Assembly (NCBI RefSeq): GCF_902686445.1
Contig: NC_062219.1
Location: 48,325,056-48,389,055 of the forward strand
Source: Sciurus carolinensis
Lineage: Eukaryota > Chordata > Mammalia > Rodentia > Sciuridae
Reading direction: 5' to 3'
Length of the DNA: 64,000 bases
Notes under the pieces: model-generated
What the model was told of the DNA's origin: nothing
Database searches by the model: none
The model's input: the letters and a program-made list of their open reading frames with translations, nothing else
Position numbers and translations under genes: made by a program
Shown here: positions 23,863-35,345 of the stretch, piece after piece
Layout: every line of letters begins with the position of its first letter
Position numbering within the stretch: the first letter of the stretch is position 1

Positions 23863-24754
23863 GGTGGCAGGTGGATGGATGAGTGGGTTGGGGACAACTT
23901 TGTCACAGAGAGTACTTAACCTTCAAGATGAGGCATAAATTAAAGTTTGTCTCTGTGATGCTAATTAAGGGTTAAACTAGTCTACCTTATTGGGCAAAAG
24001 ACTTGATGATCTCTCATAAAAGTGGAAAGGCTTCACCAAAGTTTGAGTCCTTTAGGATTACCCTGGCTCCACACTAAGAGAAACCCTGCACAAGAGCATG
24101 AATTTTTTTTTTGAAAGTGTTGTGGTTTAAATCTGACACATGAAAAAGAAATTTATGAGTGATGTAATGTTAAAGCTGCTCAACATAGGTTTATACAGAA
24201 CATATTCAAAGCAAGAGTGACCAGAATGGTACTATGACCAAAGAAAATCTCATTAATACAGGCATATAAATGCAAATTTACAAAATAATTAAACTTAATG
24301 GTGATTAACTGTATGAAATGATTCACTATGAAAGACTCATAGTGATTTATGAATAATATTATAAATAATTGAACATTTTTATACCTCTTTTATAACATAT
24401 GTCACCAGGATTGTAATTATTTTTTGAATTGGCTATATCTCTACTACTCAGTCATATCATTGAGATAATAAGACTCACTTAATTTAATTTTTTCCTCTAT
24501 CAGTTTATTGAATGATTGAATGTAAAATTGAATAAATGAACATATGGGCATCTAAAATCTATAGAAAACTTGTATTATCAAACTTTGCAAATATTATAAC
24601 ATTTAATAATAATTAACAGCATTCTTGCCCACAAGAATTTCTTCCTATATCATGAATGTAGATAGAGTGTAGAATAAAAAATTATGTTGGATGAGGATCC
24701 TCAGTGCAATTCTAAAGACCGTTTAACAATATAATCCAAACATAGTACTTCTTC
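23863..24754. other. unassigned AT-rich DNA
   Basis: No gene or repeat family recognised between the two direct-repeat copies. Confidence 0.45.
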
Positions 24755-24928
24755 CCAGAAAGATTTATGAAGATGAGATATAGACCTTTCAGAAGAATAG
24801 GTGAAGTGGGTGTTTCTGTGTGTGTATGTTTGTTTGTTTTTTATAAAAAACAATATGAACAGAGTCTGGGGATGCAGCACAGTGGTAATAACATACATAT
24901 ACAGCACAGGGGTAATAACATACATACA
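24755..24928 (+). repeat. direct-repeat copy 2 with decayed ID and 27-bp tandem
   Basis: 'agatgagatatagacctttc', 'agaagaataggtga', a short GT/TTTG tract, a T-run, then 'gagtctggggatgcagcac', an ID-like start. The ID part then turns into a 27-bp tandem duplication (24875-24901 and 24902-24928) beginning 'cagcacagtggtaataac' and 'cagcacaggggtaataac'. Confidence 0.7.
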
Positions 24929-25059
24929 CAAATAGAGCAATAAAAGGAAGTAAATCCAACTGTCAGCTATAGTTATGACTTAGGTAATGTTATTCTTCCC
25001 AGACAGATTTATTTGAAAAAATTTAAATATGAAAAATTTACCCTTTTTATTGCATAGTT

Positions 25060-26545
25060 CTAATATTTATTTTGATAATTACATAGAATTCCATGATGTG
25101 GCGTGTTTACACATAACCACAAAGTTCAAGATAAGGAACATTGTTATCACCCCCAAATGTTCCCAAATGTTCCATTGTACTCTTCCGTTCACAATCATAT
25201 AGCCCCCAATAAGCACTAATTTACTTTCTTATGACTTCTCTAACTCAGAATATCATATTCAGAATCATAGAGTATCTAGTTTTTAAACCTGGCTTCTTTC
25301 ATTTAGCTTTAATGTTTTGAGAAACATCTGTGTCCTTACATGTACCACTGTGAATTTTTTCCAGTTTTATTGGTGATCAAGAATAAAGATACAATAAACA
25401 TTTGCAGGAAGGTTTTTGTATGAACCTATATTTTTGTTTGTTTGGTTTTTCTCTTGTATAAACACCAAAGAATGGCAATGTTGAATTGCATGTGTAAGTA
25501 TAAATTCAATTCAAAAAGGAATAGTCAAACTTTTCCCAAAGTGATTTGTATCATATTACATTTCAAATGGTGATGTAGGAGAGTTTGAGTTGTTCAATCT
25601 CATTAATACATGGAACTGTCAGATTTTTATGGTAGCTTTAGTCACAATAATAGATTTGTAATGATATCTTCTTTTGGTTTTAATTTGCATATCCCAAATG
25701 ACTACTGATTCTAAGCATCTTTTTGTGGGCTTATTTGACATTTGTTTATCATCTTTAATGAATAACAGAAATAGTTGATAATATAAGTTGTTCTATAAGC
25801 CGAGTTTAGAGACATCCAACCAATTTTGATGTCTTATTTTTTCATTTTCATTCAATTAAAATATTTTCTAAATTTTCTCTTGATTTCTTCCTACATCACG
25901 GTTAAGGAAGTAATATAGTGAATGATTTTGAAATATTTGAGGATTTTCCTGGGTAACATGTAATTTATTTCTAATTCAATTCCATTATATTATTTTAATT
26001 CTTTTAAATGTGTCAAGGTTAATTTTATGACCTAGAACATGGCCTATCTTGGTGATTGTTCCATGTGGACTTGAAATAAATTTACGTTCTACTATTATTG
26101 GGTAGCATTTTATATAAATATCAAGTAGATTGTATTGGTTCATAGTATTATTTGAGTCTTCACTGTTCTTCCTGACTTTTTGTCTACATATTCTACTGAT
26201 TACTGTAAAGGAAGTGTTGATGTTTAACACCAGATTTGTGAATTTGCTTATTGTTTCTTCATTGAGTCCCCCCACCCTATTGCATTTTTAATCTCTCATT
26301 AGATGCTCACATTTAGGATTGTTAGATTTACTTTGCCATTTGAAAGTTCTCTTTATGTTCTTGATCATATATCTTGTCCTGGAGTCTATTTCTTTCTATA
26401 TTATTACAACCACCCCAATTTACATTTTTTGTTTGCTTTTATGATATGTCTTTGATAGTTCATTGCAAGTGCAGTTTGACTTGACTAAAAATAATGAGAT
26501 AATTGGTAAAACATTATTTCTAGTTATATTCATAGGGTGCTTCTT
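25060..26545 (-). mobile_element. decayed L1, antisense (3' part then endonuclease part)
   Basis: 25070-25780 reads as antisense L1M 3' region ('tggcgtgtttacacataacc', 'attggtgatcaagaataaag', 'acaataaacatttgcaggaa', 'aagaatggcaatgttgaatt', 'gttttaatttgcatatccc'). From about 25800 the match jumps to the ORF2 endonuclease region (see 25985-26275), so most of ORF2 is missing. I infer a large internal deletion, or two adjacent L1 pieces in the same orientation. The L1 match resumes beyond the LTR-like insert at 26546-26890. Confidence 0.7.
25985..26275 (-). pseudogene. L1 ORF2 endonuclease domain remnant
   Basis: The 96-codon open stretch aligns by eye with the C-terminal half of the L1 ORF2 endonuclease. 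Shared motifs, in order, are NINTSF (family GDFNTPLS), RQKVRKNSEDSNN, LLDIYIKCYP, FISSPHGTITKIGHVLGHK (family FFSSPHGTYSKIDHILGSK) and FKRIKII. The catalytic Asp of DFNT is Asn, and the Asp of the DH pair is Gly while the His is kept, so the enzyme would be dead. It begins and ends within the endonuclease and has no start context. Its frame stayed open by chance within a longer decayed L1. Confidence 0.78.
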
Positions 26546-26759
26546 CACTCTCTTCTCTTGACTCCAGGAATTACATCAGCACCCTGTTCCCCCTCTATCT
26601 CCTGCTTTCCCATTATTGAATTGGGAGTCACACCATTGTCCACTGTGGTTTTCAGGCCTTTGAACTCAGCCTGAATTATACCACCGGCCTTCCTTGTTCT
26701 CCAACTTGTAGTTCATGGACATTTTGGTCTCCATAAATTCTGTGAGACAATTCCCATAA

Positions 26760-26796
<37 letters not shown>

Positions 26797-26808
26797 ATAG
26801 ATAGATAA

Positions 26809-26849
<41 letters not shown>

Positions 26850-26890
26850 ACTATTGGCTCTTTTTCTCTAAATAATCCTAACTAATACAA
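26546..26890 (+). mobile_element. LTR-like interspersed repeat with CT and GATA arrays
   Basis: 'ggcctttgaactcagcctga', 'ctccataaattctgtgagac', 'aattcccataataaatctc', then microsatellites, then 'ctattggctctttttctcta' and 'cctaactaatacaac'. This is a familiar mammalian repeat end ('gcctccataatcgtgtgagcc ... aataaatctctct ... ctgactaatacag'), most like a MaLR/LTR 3' end. AATAAA lies at 26759-26764. It interrupts the antisense L1. The exact family is not resolved. Confidence 0.55.
26764..26848. repeat. compound (CT)n-(GATA)n microsatellite
   Basis: CT array at about 26764-26794 followed by GATA units at 26796-26848 with one GATAAATA interruption. Probably length-polymorphic. Confidence 0.97.
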
Positions 26891-29400
26891 CATCTTTTCC
26901 CATCTTACAACTTTTAATCTACATATATCTTTATATATAAATTGGATTTCTTATGGGCAGCAAATATTTGGGGTTTGACTCTAACATTTCTCTTTAATGC
27001 AATTTTTATTGTGATTAAATTTTTTTTTCATGATGCGTGTTTGGTGTTTGTTTCATTTGTTCTTTGATCCACTTTGGTTTAATTGCCTTTTGTATTGGGC
27101 ATTTTTTATAATTCCTTTTATCTTCATGATTATCTTATTAATTGCATCTCCTTTAAACTTTTTCCAGTTATTTTCCTTGAGTTAACTATTTATCTTTAAT
27201 TAATCACAGTCTATATTCAAATAATACACTATTTCATTTTTTTATGTAATGGTCAGTTTTCATCTTCCATCTTTTGTATATTCTCCCATATTTTGCTTTT
27301 ATATATTCTGTAAATTGCAAGTATTTTATAGTATTTTTTTCTGTAGATAGTAAGTTCTCTTTGAACAATTAAAAATAGATTTTAAAAGTCTATATTTACC
27401 TTTCTTTTATCATTTCCAGCACTCAATCACTTCTTTGTGTAGATATTTCTCTTCTGTTCTCTTCCTACTTTCTTAAGAACTTGTTTTAACATTCTTTTTG
27501 TTTTTGTAGTAAAAGTCTGCTGGCAATTTATATTCTCAGTTTCTGCTTGCCAGAAAAAAATCTTTCATGTGTCCCTAGTTTGGAAAAACAAATATAATTT
27601 AAAATAATTTTCCTTTGCATATAGCACTGGGATTGTGGCCCAGTCTCTCACCAAGCACTTTAAGGATGTCAGTCTATTACCTTGTTATTTCCACAGTTTT
27701 TGATTTTTTTTTAAATATGTTTTTGTTCCAAATGAATTGTGACTTTTTCTGTGGTTGACTAAGATTTATAAGAATATAAGAGTATGTTTATATTCTAGAA
27801 GTGTTTTGAGGGATTTTTTTCCTACTTGAAATTCTCTAAGATTATTGGATTTATGGTTTGATATACTACTTATGAAAATTTCTCACCATTATTATTTAAA
27901 TATCTCTTCTGCTCTTTATGTTCTCTTTTCCTACTTGAACTACAATTGCAGTAAAGTTATCCCATTTCATCTTTTCCTAAAGCTCTCAAATGCTTTGCTC
28001 TTTTCTACTCTTTCCTTTTTCTTTGTATCTCAATTTATGCACTTTCTATGGGCCTATATTCAAATTTAATGAACATTTCTTTAGTTATTTGGAGTCTACT
28101 GATGAGTTAATTATAAGTATTCTTCATCTCTGTGTGCTTTGTATTCCTAGTATTTCCATTTGAATTTTTCTTATAGTATATATCTCTTTGCTGAAATGCC
28201 TATCTGATCATTCATGTGGTCTACCTTTTCAACAATAGCTTACCACTATATGATACACTTGACAGATCCAATAAGTGTTTCAAATGTGAGTCTGATTCTC
28301 TTGGTTGCTTTGGACCTTAATAGTATTCCTCCTCCCCCTTATTATATTTTATTTTTTTGCCATATTTTTGCCTTTTTTATTTTAATTTTGGAAATTTTGA
28401 CCAGAACAGTAAAGACAGGTGGATAATGTTTGTGCCTGCAATTGACTTGCCTCCTGTTACACTGTCAATAGGTGTGGCTGAGTTGATCTCATCATGGGCT
28501 TGCTGGGTTTCAGCTTTGATGTTGTTATGGGTTCTTCAGTGCACACCATAAGCTTCATATTCTTCTAGTTTTACCTTTTGATTAGAGTGAATATTTCTGT
28601 ATTATCCGCAGACATTGTTTTTTCTCCTGTGTCTGCTCTTAGGGTGATCTCTGTTCATTCTTTTGACACTTTTTAGAGAGGTACACTACTTTTGCTTGTT
28701 CTCTGATTGTTAAGTTTGTGCTGGGAGGCAGTAGGGGAAGGAGGCCTCTGCTTCCTGCTATAGACTCAGTCTGTGTTTCTGGGTCTTTGGGATGAGGTTA
28801 TGTCAGTGATCTGGTTAAATTCCACCTGCATCCTTGATGGTTTTGTGTTTCCAAATCTGCTGGCAGTAGGAGACCCCCAATAATATTGATATTAAATCCT
28901 GATCCCAGGATTATTTTCTGCTCCTTCCATAGGAATATATTTTACACTTCCTCCTGGGGCAAAGTGTTTTCACTTGCACCTTGCTCCCTTACTAAATTAA
29001 GTCTATAGATTTTCTCCATAGGGGAAAAGGGTCTAGGCAGGACCTTGTTCCTTTCCTACAGCTCTGGCTGCTTTTTTCCTACAGGATTACATAATGAGGT
29101 CAGGCTTTTTATTTGTTTCTTTGTTCTTAGCTTGTTGCTCTATCCCTCATCTTCTGATGAGTACTCATTTTATACTGTGAAAAGGGTCAAAGAATGGGGA
29201 TAAACTCTTCTAGAATCTGCATTTTCTGTGCAGTTCCCTCTTATGCCATTTGGCTTCTACAAATTTGCTAAAAAATTTTAAATGAGTTGTTCTTATTTAT
29301 TTCTATGAAAACCTGTCAGTGTTTTTGTCCTATCTGTTCTTGTAGGCATCTATTTTTCCTTAGATTTCAGGCTATGTAATTGCTCTAGGTCCATAGGTCT
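26891..29400 (-). mobile_element. decayed L1M/HAL1-type element, antisense, 5'-ward part
   Basis: It continues the antisense L1 beyond the insert: 'taatctacatatatctttat' and 'tcttatgggcagcaaatatt' correspond to the endonuclease N-terminal part. Further right, 'gatccactttggtttaattg', 'tttccagcactcaatcactt', 'agtaaaagtctgctggcaa' and 'cttgttatttccacag' match a long antisense L1M/HAL1-type region. The text becomes unrecognisable around 29.3-29.4 kb. Four stop-free frames (27845-28069, 28214-28426 and 28357-28551 plus; short minus frames) lie inside and are not genes. Confidence 0.6.
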
Positions 29401-29521
29401 TTGATGGGTTCCAGAAAAGGTGTGTATAGAATATACCTAAACAAAAATAAACTAGAAGAGAACATGCTTGACCTACAACATATTTTAGGAATACTTTAAT
29501 TCTTTAATGATTGTTTTGTGT

Positions 29522-29946
29522 TGTGTTAGCCAACTTTCTGTCACTGTGATCAAAATAACTCACAAGAACAACTTAGAGGAAGAAGTTTATTTGGGCTCAT
29601 GATTTTAAAGGTTCAGTACATGGTCAGCCAACTCCATTGCTCTGGGTTCAAGGTGAGGTATAACTTCATGGCAGAAGTGTGTGGTAGAAAAAAGCTGCAC
29701 AGCTCATGATAGCCAGGAAGCTTACAGAAGAGAAAAAGGACAGGAAAAATAAACTTTCTGGGGCATGTCCCAAGGACTAACCTCTTCTAGTCATGCCCAA
29801 CTTGCCTACAGTTACCCCTCAGCTAATGCATTTAAACTAGGATAGACTGATTAGGTTACAGCTCTCATACTCTAATAATTTCAGCTCTGAATATTTGCAT
29901 TAACACAAGAGCCTTGGGAGAGGGCACCTCACATACAAACTATCAT
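29522..29946 (-). mobile_element. MaLR-like solo LTR, antisense
   Basis: Antisense landmarks in order: 'tgtgttagccaactttctgt', 'cactgtgatcaaaataactc', 'gaagtttatttgggctcatg', 'ggttcagtacatggtcagcc', 'actccattgctctgggttca', 'gcagaagtgtgtggtag', 'gatagccaggaagc', 'gccttgggagagggcacctc'. The reversed polyadenylation signal ('tttatt') lies at about 29586-29591. It is the same family as 1055-1381, in the opposite orientation. Solo LTR. Confidence 0.74.
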
Positions 29947-31077
29947 AGGGGTCTAGAAATTTCTACATCTAAAGTCTCTATGTCAAATAAAATAGAAAGT
30001 GATTTTTTTTAACCCTGGATGTCTTTTAATATGTGATCTTTCCTATTTTTCTCTTTAATCCTATGGGGACTATTTTCTTACTATTGACTTAAAATTTGAG
30101 CAATACATAACACATTCTTTGATTTTAATTTTTTTGTGTTTGGACCAAAAATTAACCAAACAATTATTAAACAAAAAGTTTGGAATTCATAATGTTAATT
30201 CAAAATATATTATGTACTATCAGCTAATTAGCAGAAAAATATGCATAGTTCTTTTTTTCCACCAGAGACATTAAGATTCATAAATATATTAATCAAAATA
30301 TTTATGTAGTTGGAAAAAAGTACTCAGATATACTTTTTTCAGATGTAAGACAGAAAGTTAAACTATTGCAATTTTCTTTCTTCCTAAGTGCCATTATTGA
30401 TTACATAATGTTCCTCATGCTTATTATCATTCATTCAATTATTATCAAACACCATTAAATGCCCTTATTCTTTATTTTAAAGATTTCATTTGAATATATT
30501 CAAGTGCTCAAATAAAATTAAAGTTTTAATTGATACATATGGTGAATTCATAGTTCCATACAGTGTTGATAAGATTACTCTGTCACTGCTTCATGATATT
30601 TAGTTGCAACCAGCCACACAGTAATATTGTAATGAAAGAAATATGTATCTTTAATTTGTATCTTTTGTGAGGGAATTCTGGAAAATATTTTTTGTTGGAC
30701 AACATGATTATGCATTATCTTTTTAAAAATCCACTGAAATGTCTGATTCTCTTAAGAATCAAATGAGCAAATTTGTCAGAGAAAATCGAAAGGTAAGATA
30801 ATGTAAAATACAGACTTAACTATTTTATTTTGCTTAATGCAGGTGATTTCACCAAAAGCAAATATTACAATTCTGAGACATTTTATCCTTTAAGAACTTT
30901 ATATTTTAGACTGTCATCTGAGGAAGCCCCTTGAGATTTAAGAAAACTGTTACCAGTTAACTACACTTGGCATTGTAATATTGCTCTCTTCTATGTAAAC
31001 ATAGCCTTTGCTTCCTTTTGTGGTTAATGACCAGTCAACCATCAAAGGATTCCTACACATGGCATTCTTTGTCATAG
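29947..31077. other. unassigned AT-rich DNA
   Basis: About 1.1 kb without a recognised gene or repeat. Short A- and T-runs only. Confidence 0.45.
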
Positions 31078-31960
31078 GTGGTACAGAAACAGAATTGGGC
31101 CAGGAAATGAGAAAGACTCAGTCCCAGCAGGAAGGAATATTGAGTCACTTGTAGAACAAGAAATTTGGTTAAGATAAGAGAGCTAATCAAGGAAATTTGG
31201 TTAAATGAATGTTCACATGTAGTGAATAATTCATATATAATGGATAAGCTATGTTCTTTCTGAGTTGAAATTTAAACCATATGTATAAATAAGGTGGTTC
31301 TCTGCTCTGGCTTATCTGTTGAAGGGGCAAGCAGGCCCAGGAGAAGCAGAGGACTTGAGGCTGAGGGAAAAGAGAGCCCTGGGACTTTCTCAGATAGTGG
31401 TCACCTGGTGCTGGTCCAACCCACTGAACTGTGTCAGAGATAACAGAGGCACACCATCTTGGGGAATCCATGGTCACTGGGTTCACAGAAAGGTGCTGAG
31501 GACTACTCTGCTCTTCCAAGTAGTTGAGACATAGAAATATAGATCTAACCTCCCAGAAGGACCCTGCTTGAGAAGTTGCCATTCAAAGTTTTCTTCTCAA
31601 GCAAGAACATCAGCAAAACCTTTAGGAATATCCAAACAGGAGACCAGAGAGAGTTCAGTTGAGACACTCCTGGGAACATAGTGCAGCAAAACCTTAGGGT
31701 AGGACCAACTAGAGTATAGGACCAACTAGAGTATCTCTAGTATGCTAATGAAGGTCAGACAGCAAGTGGAATTGGAGATATCAGTGTAAATGCCATCAAA
31801 GTGGGACAAGACTTAAAGCTTACTTATCCACCACAGCTGATTCAGTGTAATTTCCTCAGAGAAACTGTCTCAGAAGTCCCAGACTAGCTGGGGGCCTCCC
31901 ATGTATGTTGTCAGTGTCATTTGGTTCTTATTGTTCATCACGATTTGAGAAGACAGGCCT
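31078..31960. other. unassigned, locally GC-richer block with TATA-like site
   Basis: 'atgtataaataaggtgg' (about 31281-31297) is followed by a GC-richer stretch to about 31580. This resembles the promoter part of an LTR, but I could not match a family and see no terminal TG...CA pair. A 17-bp direct tandem lies at 31700-31733. Long frames on both strands (31187-31582 minus, 131 codons; 31319-31534 plus) overlap the GC-richer part and have no recognised domain. Confidence 0.35.
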
Positions 31961-34739
31961 GAACATGTTGGTTATAGGTGCTTAATGTAGATGCTTAATG
32001 TTATTTATATTAATAAATGAACACTTTCATTAGCTTTGGGAAACCTGTCAGAAACTTCTTTGAGCATTTCTTTCCAAATAGATTATCTGTTGGTTTTGAC
32101 CAATTCTCATAGTGTGGAAAGACTTCATCTTGCACCCAACTGAGGAAATTAGGTTTGACTAACAATATACTAAAGAAACTGGTAGAAATAGTAAAAACAA
32201 CAGCAACAACAACAAATACCAGAGTACTCTGAAAATTTGAATAACTGATACCTGATAGCTGGTTAGTTTGATCTCCATTCTTCATTGAATCAACTTAATT
32301 AACAGCTTGTTTTCATGCTGTGCAGGTATCTCATGTCTATTGACATACAAGATGATCATTGACAGTGAGCAGATGATCTCGTCTGAGATCTGAAGTTTGC
32401 TACCTTATTACAATATGTACCTCTGATCAGAATTTCTGTAATTCTTAAATGATGTGACTTAGTGATTTTACTCTTGTTGATGCATACTAAAATTTTATCA
32501 GTTTAAACATACCTCGAACATAGGTTATCTTGTTTCTAAATTTTAACACAGGTATCTTAAATGAACTTGGTTAATTCTGGACATTGCAAAAGTTTGTAAA
32601 TGGGGAACACTGTGTTGTGAAGAATTAATTCTCTTAGTTTCCAATGGCCTTATACAACTTAATGTAAAAAGCTGTTCTTGTTTGTAAAATTATTCTGTGA
32701 TAAAACTATTTCTCTCAATCTTACTTTTTTGTCATTTTTTTATACTTCTTTTTTTCATTTTATAGGAACTTTTACTTGAGAATAATTTTACTAACGCTAA
32801 TGGATCTTTCTTCACAGGAAGTTATAATAACAATAGATTATAGTCATTTTGTTCAACATCTGGTAATACTTCTGAAGAATTTTTAGTGCTATTGATTTGT
32901 AAGCTTGTGGTGTTCTAAATAGCATAGAATCCCATTTGTCTTGTATCATAAGTGAGTATGAGGCAGTATAGCAGGGGCTGCAAATTCTGCAAATTGACAT
33001 GTTTATGGGTCTAGTGGAAGTAGGTGACATAAATGAAGGCAACTACCTAGGTGTGGCAAACAGGAGAAAACTTTCCTTTTTGAGTGAGGCCATTATTACT
33101 TGACTCTAACAGGAATACATGGTGACACAGTGCAAAGAACTTCAAGTTTTCTGCTTCTATTTTTTTAATTTTCAGCAGGAAAAGGAATTTAACTGTTTAG
33201 AAAAATCCCCTACCTTAAAATCAATCAGGACAATGTGTGAATCCTTGTTTTGTCACTTAAAGAAATTATCTCAAGGACCGTCCAACTCTAAACATTCAAT
33301 AAATAATATTTCAGTAAAATTAGAGAAAACTGTAAGTTGGATCTGTCTCCAACTTCTGTGTTGCTCAACATTTCTTAATATATTCTAAGTGAATACTATA
33401 TTCTCTGGTCTGAGTGTGGACACATGTGTGCATGTGTATATTAAAAAATTAAAAAGAATTGCTGGAATTTCTGGATAAATATAGATAGAAATTTGGCCAA
33501 AGCAACAATATGTTTTCTGCTAAAGATATAAATGTCCTCCCTCAGAAATGAAGTGCCTCACTTATACTAGTTTTCATGGATATAACTTATCTATCACTAC
33601 CCTGGTAAAACACATTAGTTATTTGACCATACTTGGGTCTCTCAAGGGTCTTTGCAAGTGATTGAGACTAATCTGACGAATTAAGATTCTAATGGCATGT
33701 AATTGCTTAATGTCTTATCTCTTCCAGGTGGCTTTTGCATTTTAACACAGATCTTCAATTCCTTAACCCAGTGGGGTGTATAATAAGATTAGAATGACCA
33801 GATACAGGGTCTCACGCCTGAAAGGATGCACCAATCAATATTTGTGGGTAGATTTGAGAATGCAGCTACTGATTGGGCTGCCAAAACATTTTTGGAAAGG
33901 AAGATGTTTCAATGTCCTTCAAGCCTATATACTTACACATTTTCTAGTTAACATATATGTTATATTAGAGTAACTAATAATTTGATTTATTTGAAAATGC
34001 TTTTAACTGTGTTGAAACCACACAGGTAGTTAGAAGGTGAAAAAGGGATTAATGAAACAATCCCTTTTTAAATCTTCATTTTATACTAATTTGTGTTTTT
34101 TCTAACTCTATTTTTGTTATCTTATGACAAAAATCTCATTAACTTTTTCAAACAGTATTTTGACATCATTTTCAATTGCAGATTTATACTCTCTATGGAT
34201 TTCTTCAAGATTTTTTAGGGTTGAGGTTTATCACTTTCCAGTAGGAGTACAACATATAATCCAACTGAACTGATGTACATCTTCAGTTGTAGCTTTTCTT
34301 GGGACCAGAATCCAGTCTCTGTATTTAGATTTTCCAATTTGTACTTGTGTAATTATGGCTTGTGAGATTATGGCTCTTGGGAGATTAAGATTCCACATCA
34401 GGGAACATTTTTCTCTCCATTGATTGAGATCTATAGATATTCTTTCCCACTCTTTCCTGCAATTTCTTTGGATAGACAAATGACAAAGTAAAAATATCTG
34501 CCTAAAGTATATGACAGCACAGACAAGACATAGAAATCTAATGGCAAAAGACCCAAGGGATAGCCAAAGAGTCAATTTTAATTCTACCTCTGTGAATCAA
34601 AATAGAATTCGAAATCCATCTAAAATCTCAAGTTCTAGGAGAGAAAACAAAATAAGACAAAACTCACTACTCTTTGCATGGCATAGAACTAACAGCCTGC
34701 AGTTCAGCCATTGCTTTCATCCACAAGTCATCTTTTCAA
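31961..34739. other. long unassigned stretch
   Basis: About 2.8 kb without a recognised gene or repeat. A CAA-rich tract lies near 32195-32216. Stop-free frames at 34231-34575 (minus, 114 codons) and 34511-34813 (plus, 100 codons) overlap each other and show no domain. Confidence 0.4.
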
Positions 34740-35100
34740 TGACAATATGGCCAGCCCCAGAGAATAAACTGCTTTCAGTTAATCATGCCACTTCTATCCT
34801 CTCTTGGCAGTGATTAGCCTAGGGTGAGACCTTTGACCAGATCTGACTAATGGCAAAAGATAAGAATTGTGGGAGTCTTCTGGGAACTGTTTTTCTTCCT
34901 ATTCAAGGAAGTGAAGCCTATGAGGAAGGCTCATGCTTCCTGTTTTTAGAATTGGATCAAGTATTTGGTACTAAAGGAGTCATCTTGGGGTTATGTAGGG
35001 TAGGCTGTGGAGAGAGGTCATCAGACCCAACGTTGATTAGGAACTGCTGAATCAACCCCTGAACTGTAACCTCTAAAGTTTATTTTAAGTAAACAGTAAG
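34740..35100 (+). mobile_element. probable ancient interspersed repeat, class unresolved
   Basis: 'gacctttgaccagatctgac taatgg', 'gggagtcttctgggaactgt', 'gaactgctgaatcaacccct' and 'gtaacctctaaagtttattt' follow the order of a mammal-wide repeat I recall ('gaccagttctggccaatg ... tctgctgggggctttctggg ... gctgaatcaaccacccctgg'). I cannot name it reliably as a DNA transposon or an LTR. Confidence 0.4.
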
Positions 35101-35104
35101 GGTC

Positions 35105-35345
35105 TAGGTGGATTAAATCATGGGTAGCAAACTACAACCTGCAGGCCAAATACAGCTCACTGCTTGCTTTGATAAACAATATTTTATTGGAACACAGTCC
35201 CAATTTTATTTAATGTATTATCTCACGGCTCTATTATCTACATGACAGAATTAATAGTTGAGAATAGCAGAATTGAGAAGTTGTAACAGAGGCAGTGGCT
35301 ATAGATTTCTAAGTATAAAATAATTACTATTTTGTCCTTACCAAG
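35105..35345. mobile_element. hAT-type MITE
   Basis: 'ggtagcaaactacaacctgc', 'aggccaaatacagctcact', 'aatattttattggaacacag', 'cagaattgagaagttgtaac' and 'agaggcagtggctatag' match a well-known mammalian hAT (Charlie-like) non-autonomous element ('gcaaactacggcccgtgggcc ... tattggaacacagcc ... gttgagtagttgcgacagag'). No transposase. Confidence 0.58.

Noticed and set aside
31187..31582. 131-codon minus-strand open frame
   Set aside because: No recognisable domain, no exon boundaries, overlaps an equally open plus-strand frame; length is plausible by chance in a locally GC-richer stretch.
34231..34813. 114- and 100-codon frames on opposite strands
   Set aside because: They overlap each other, have no domains and no splice or promoter context.
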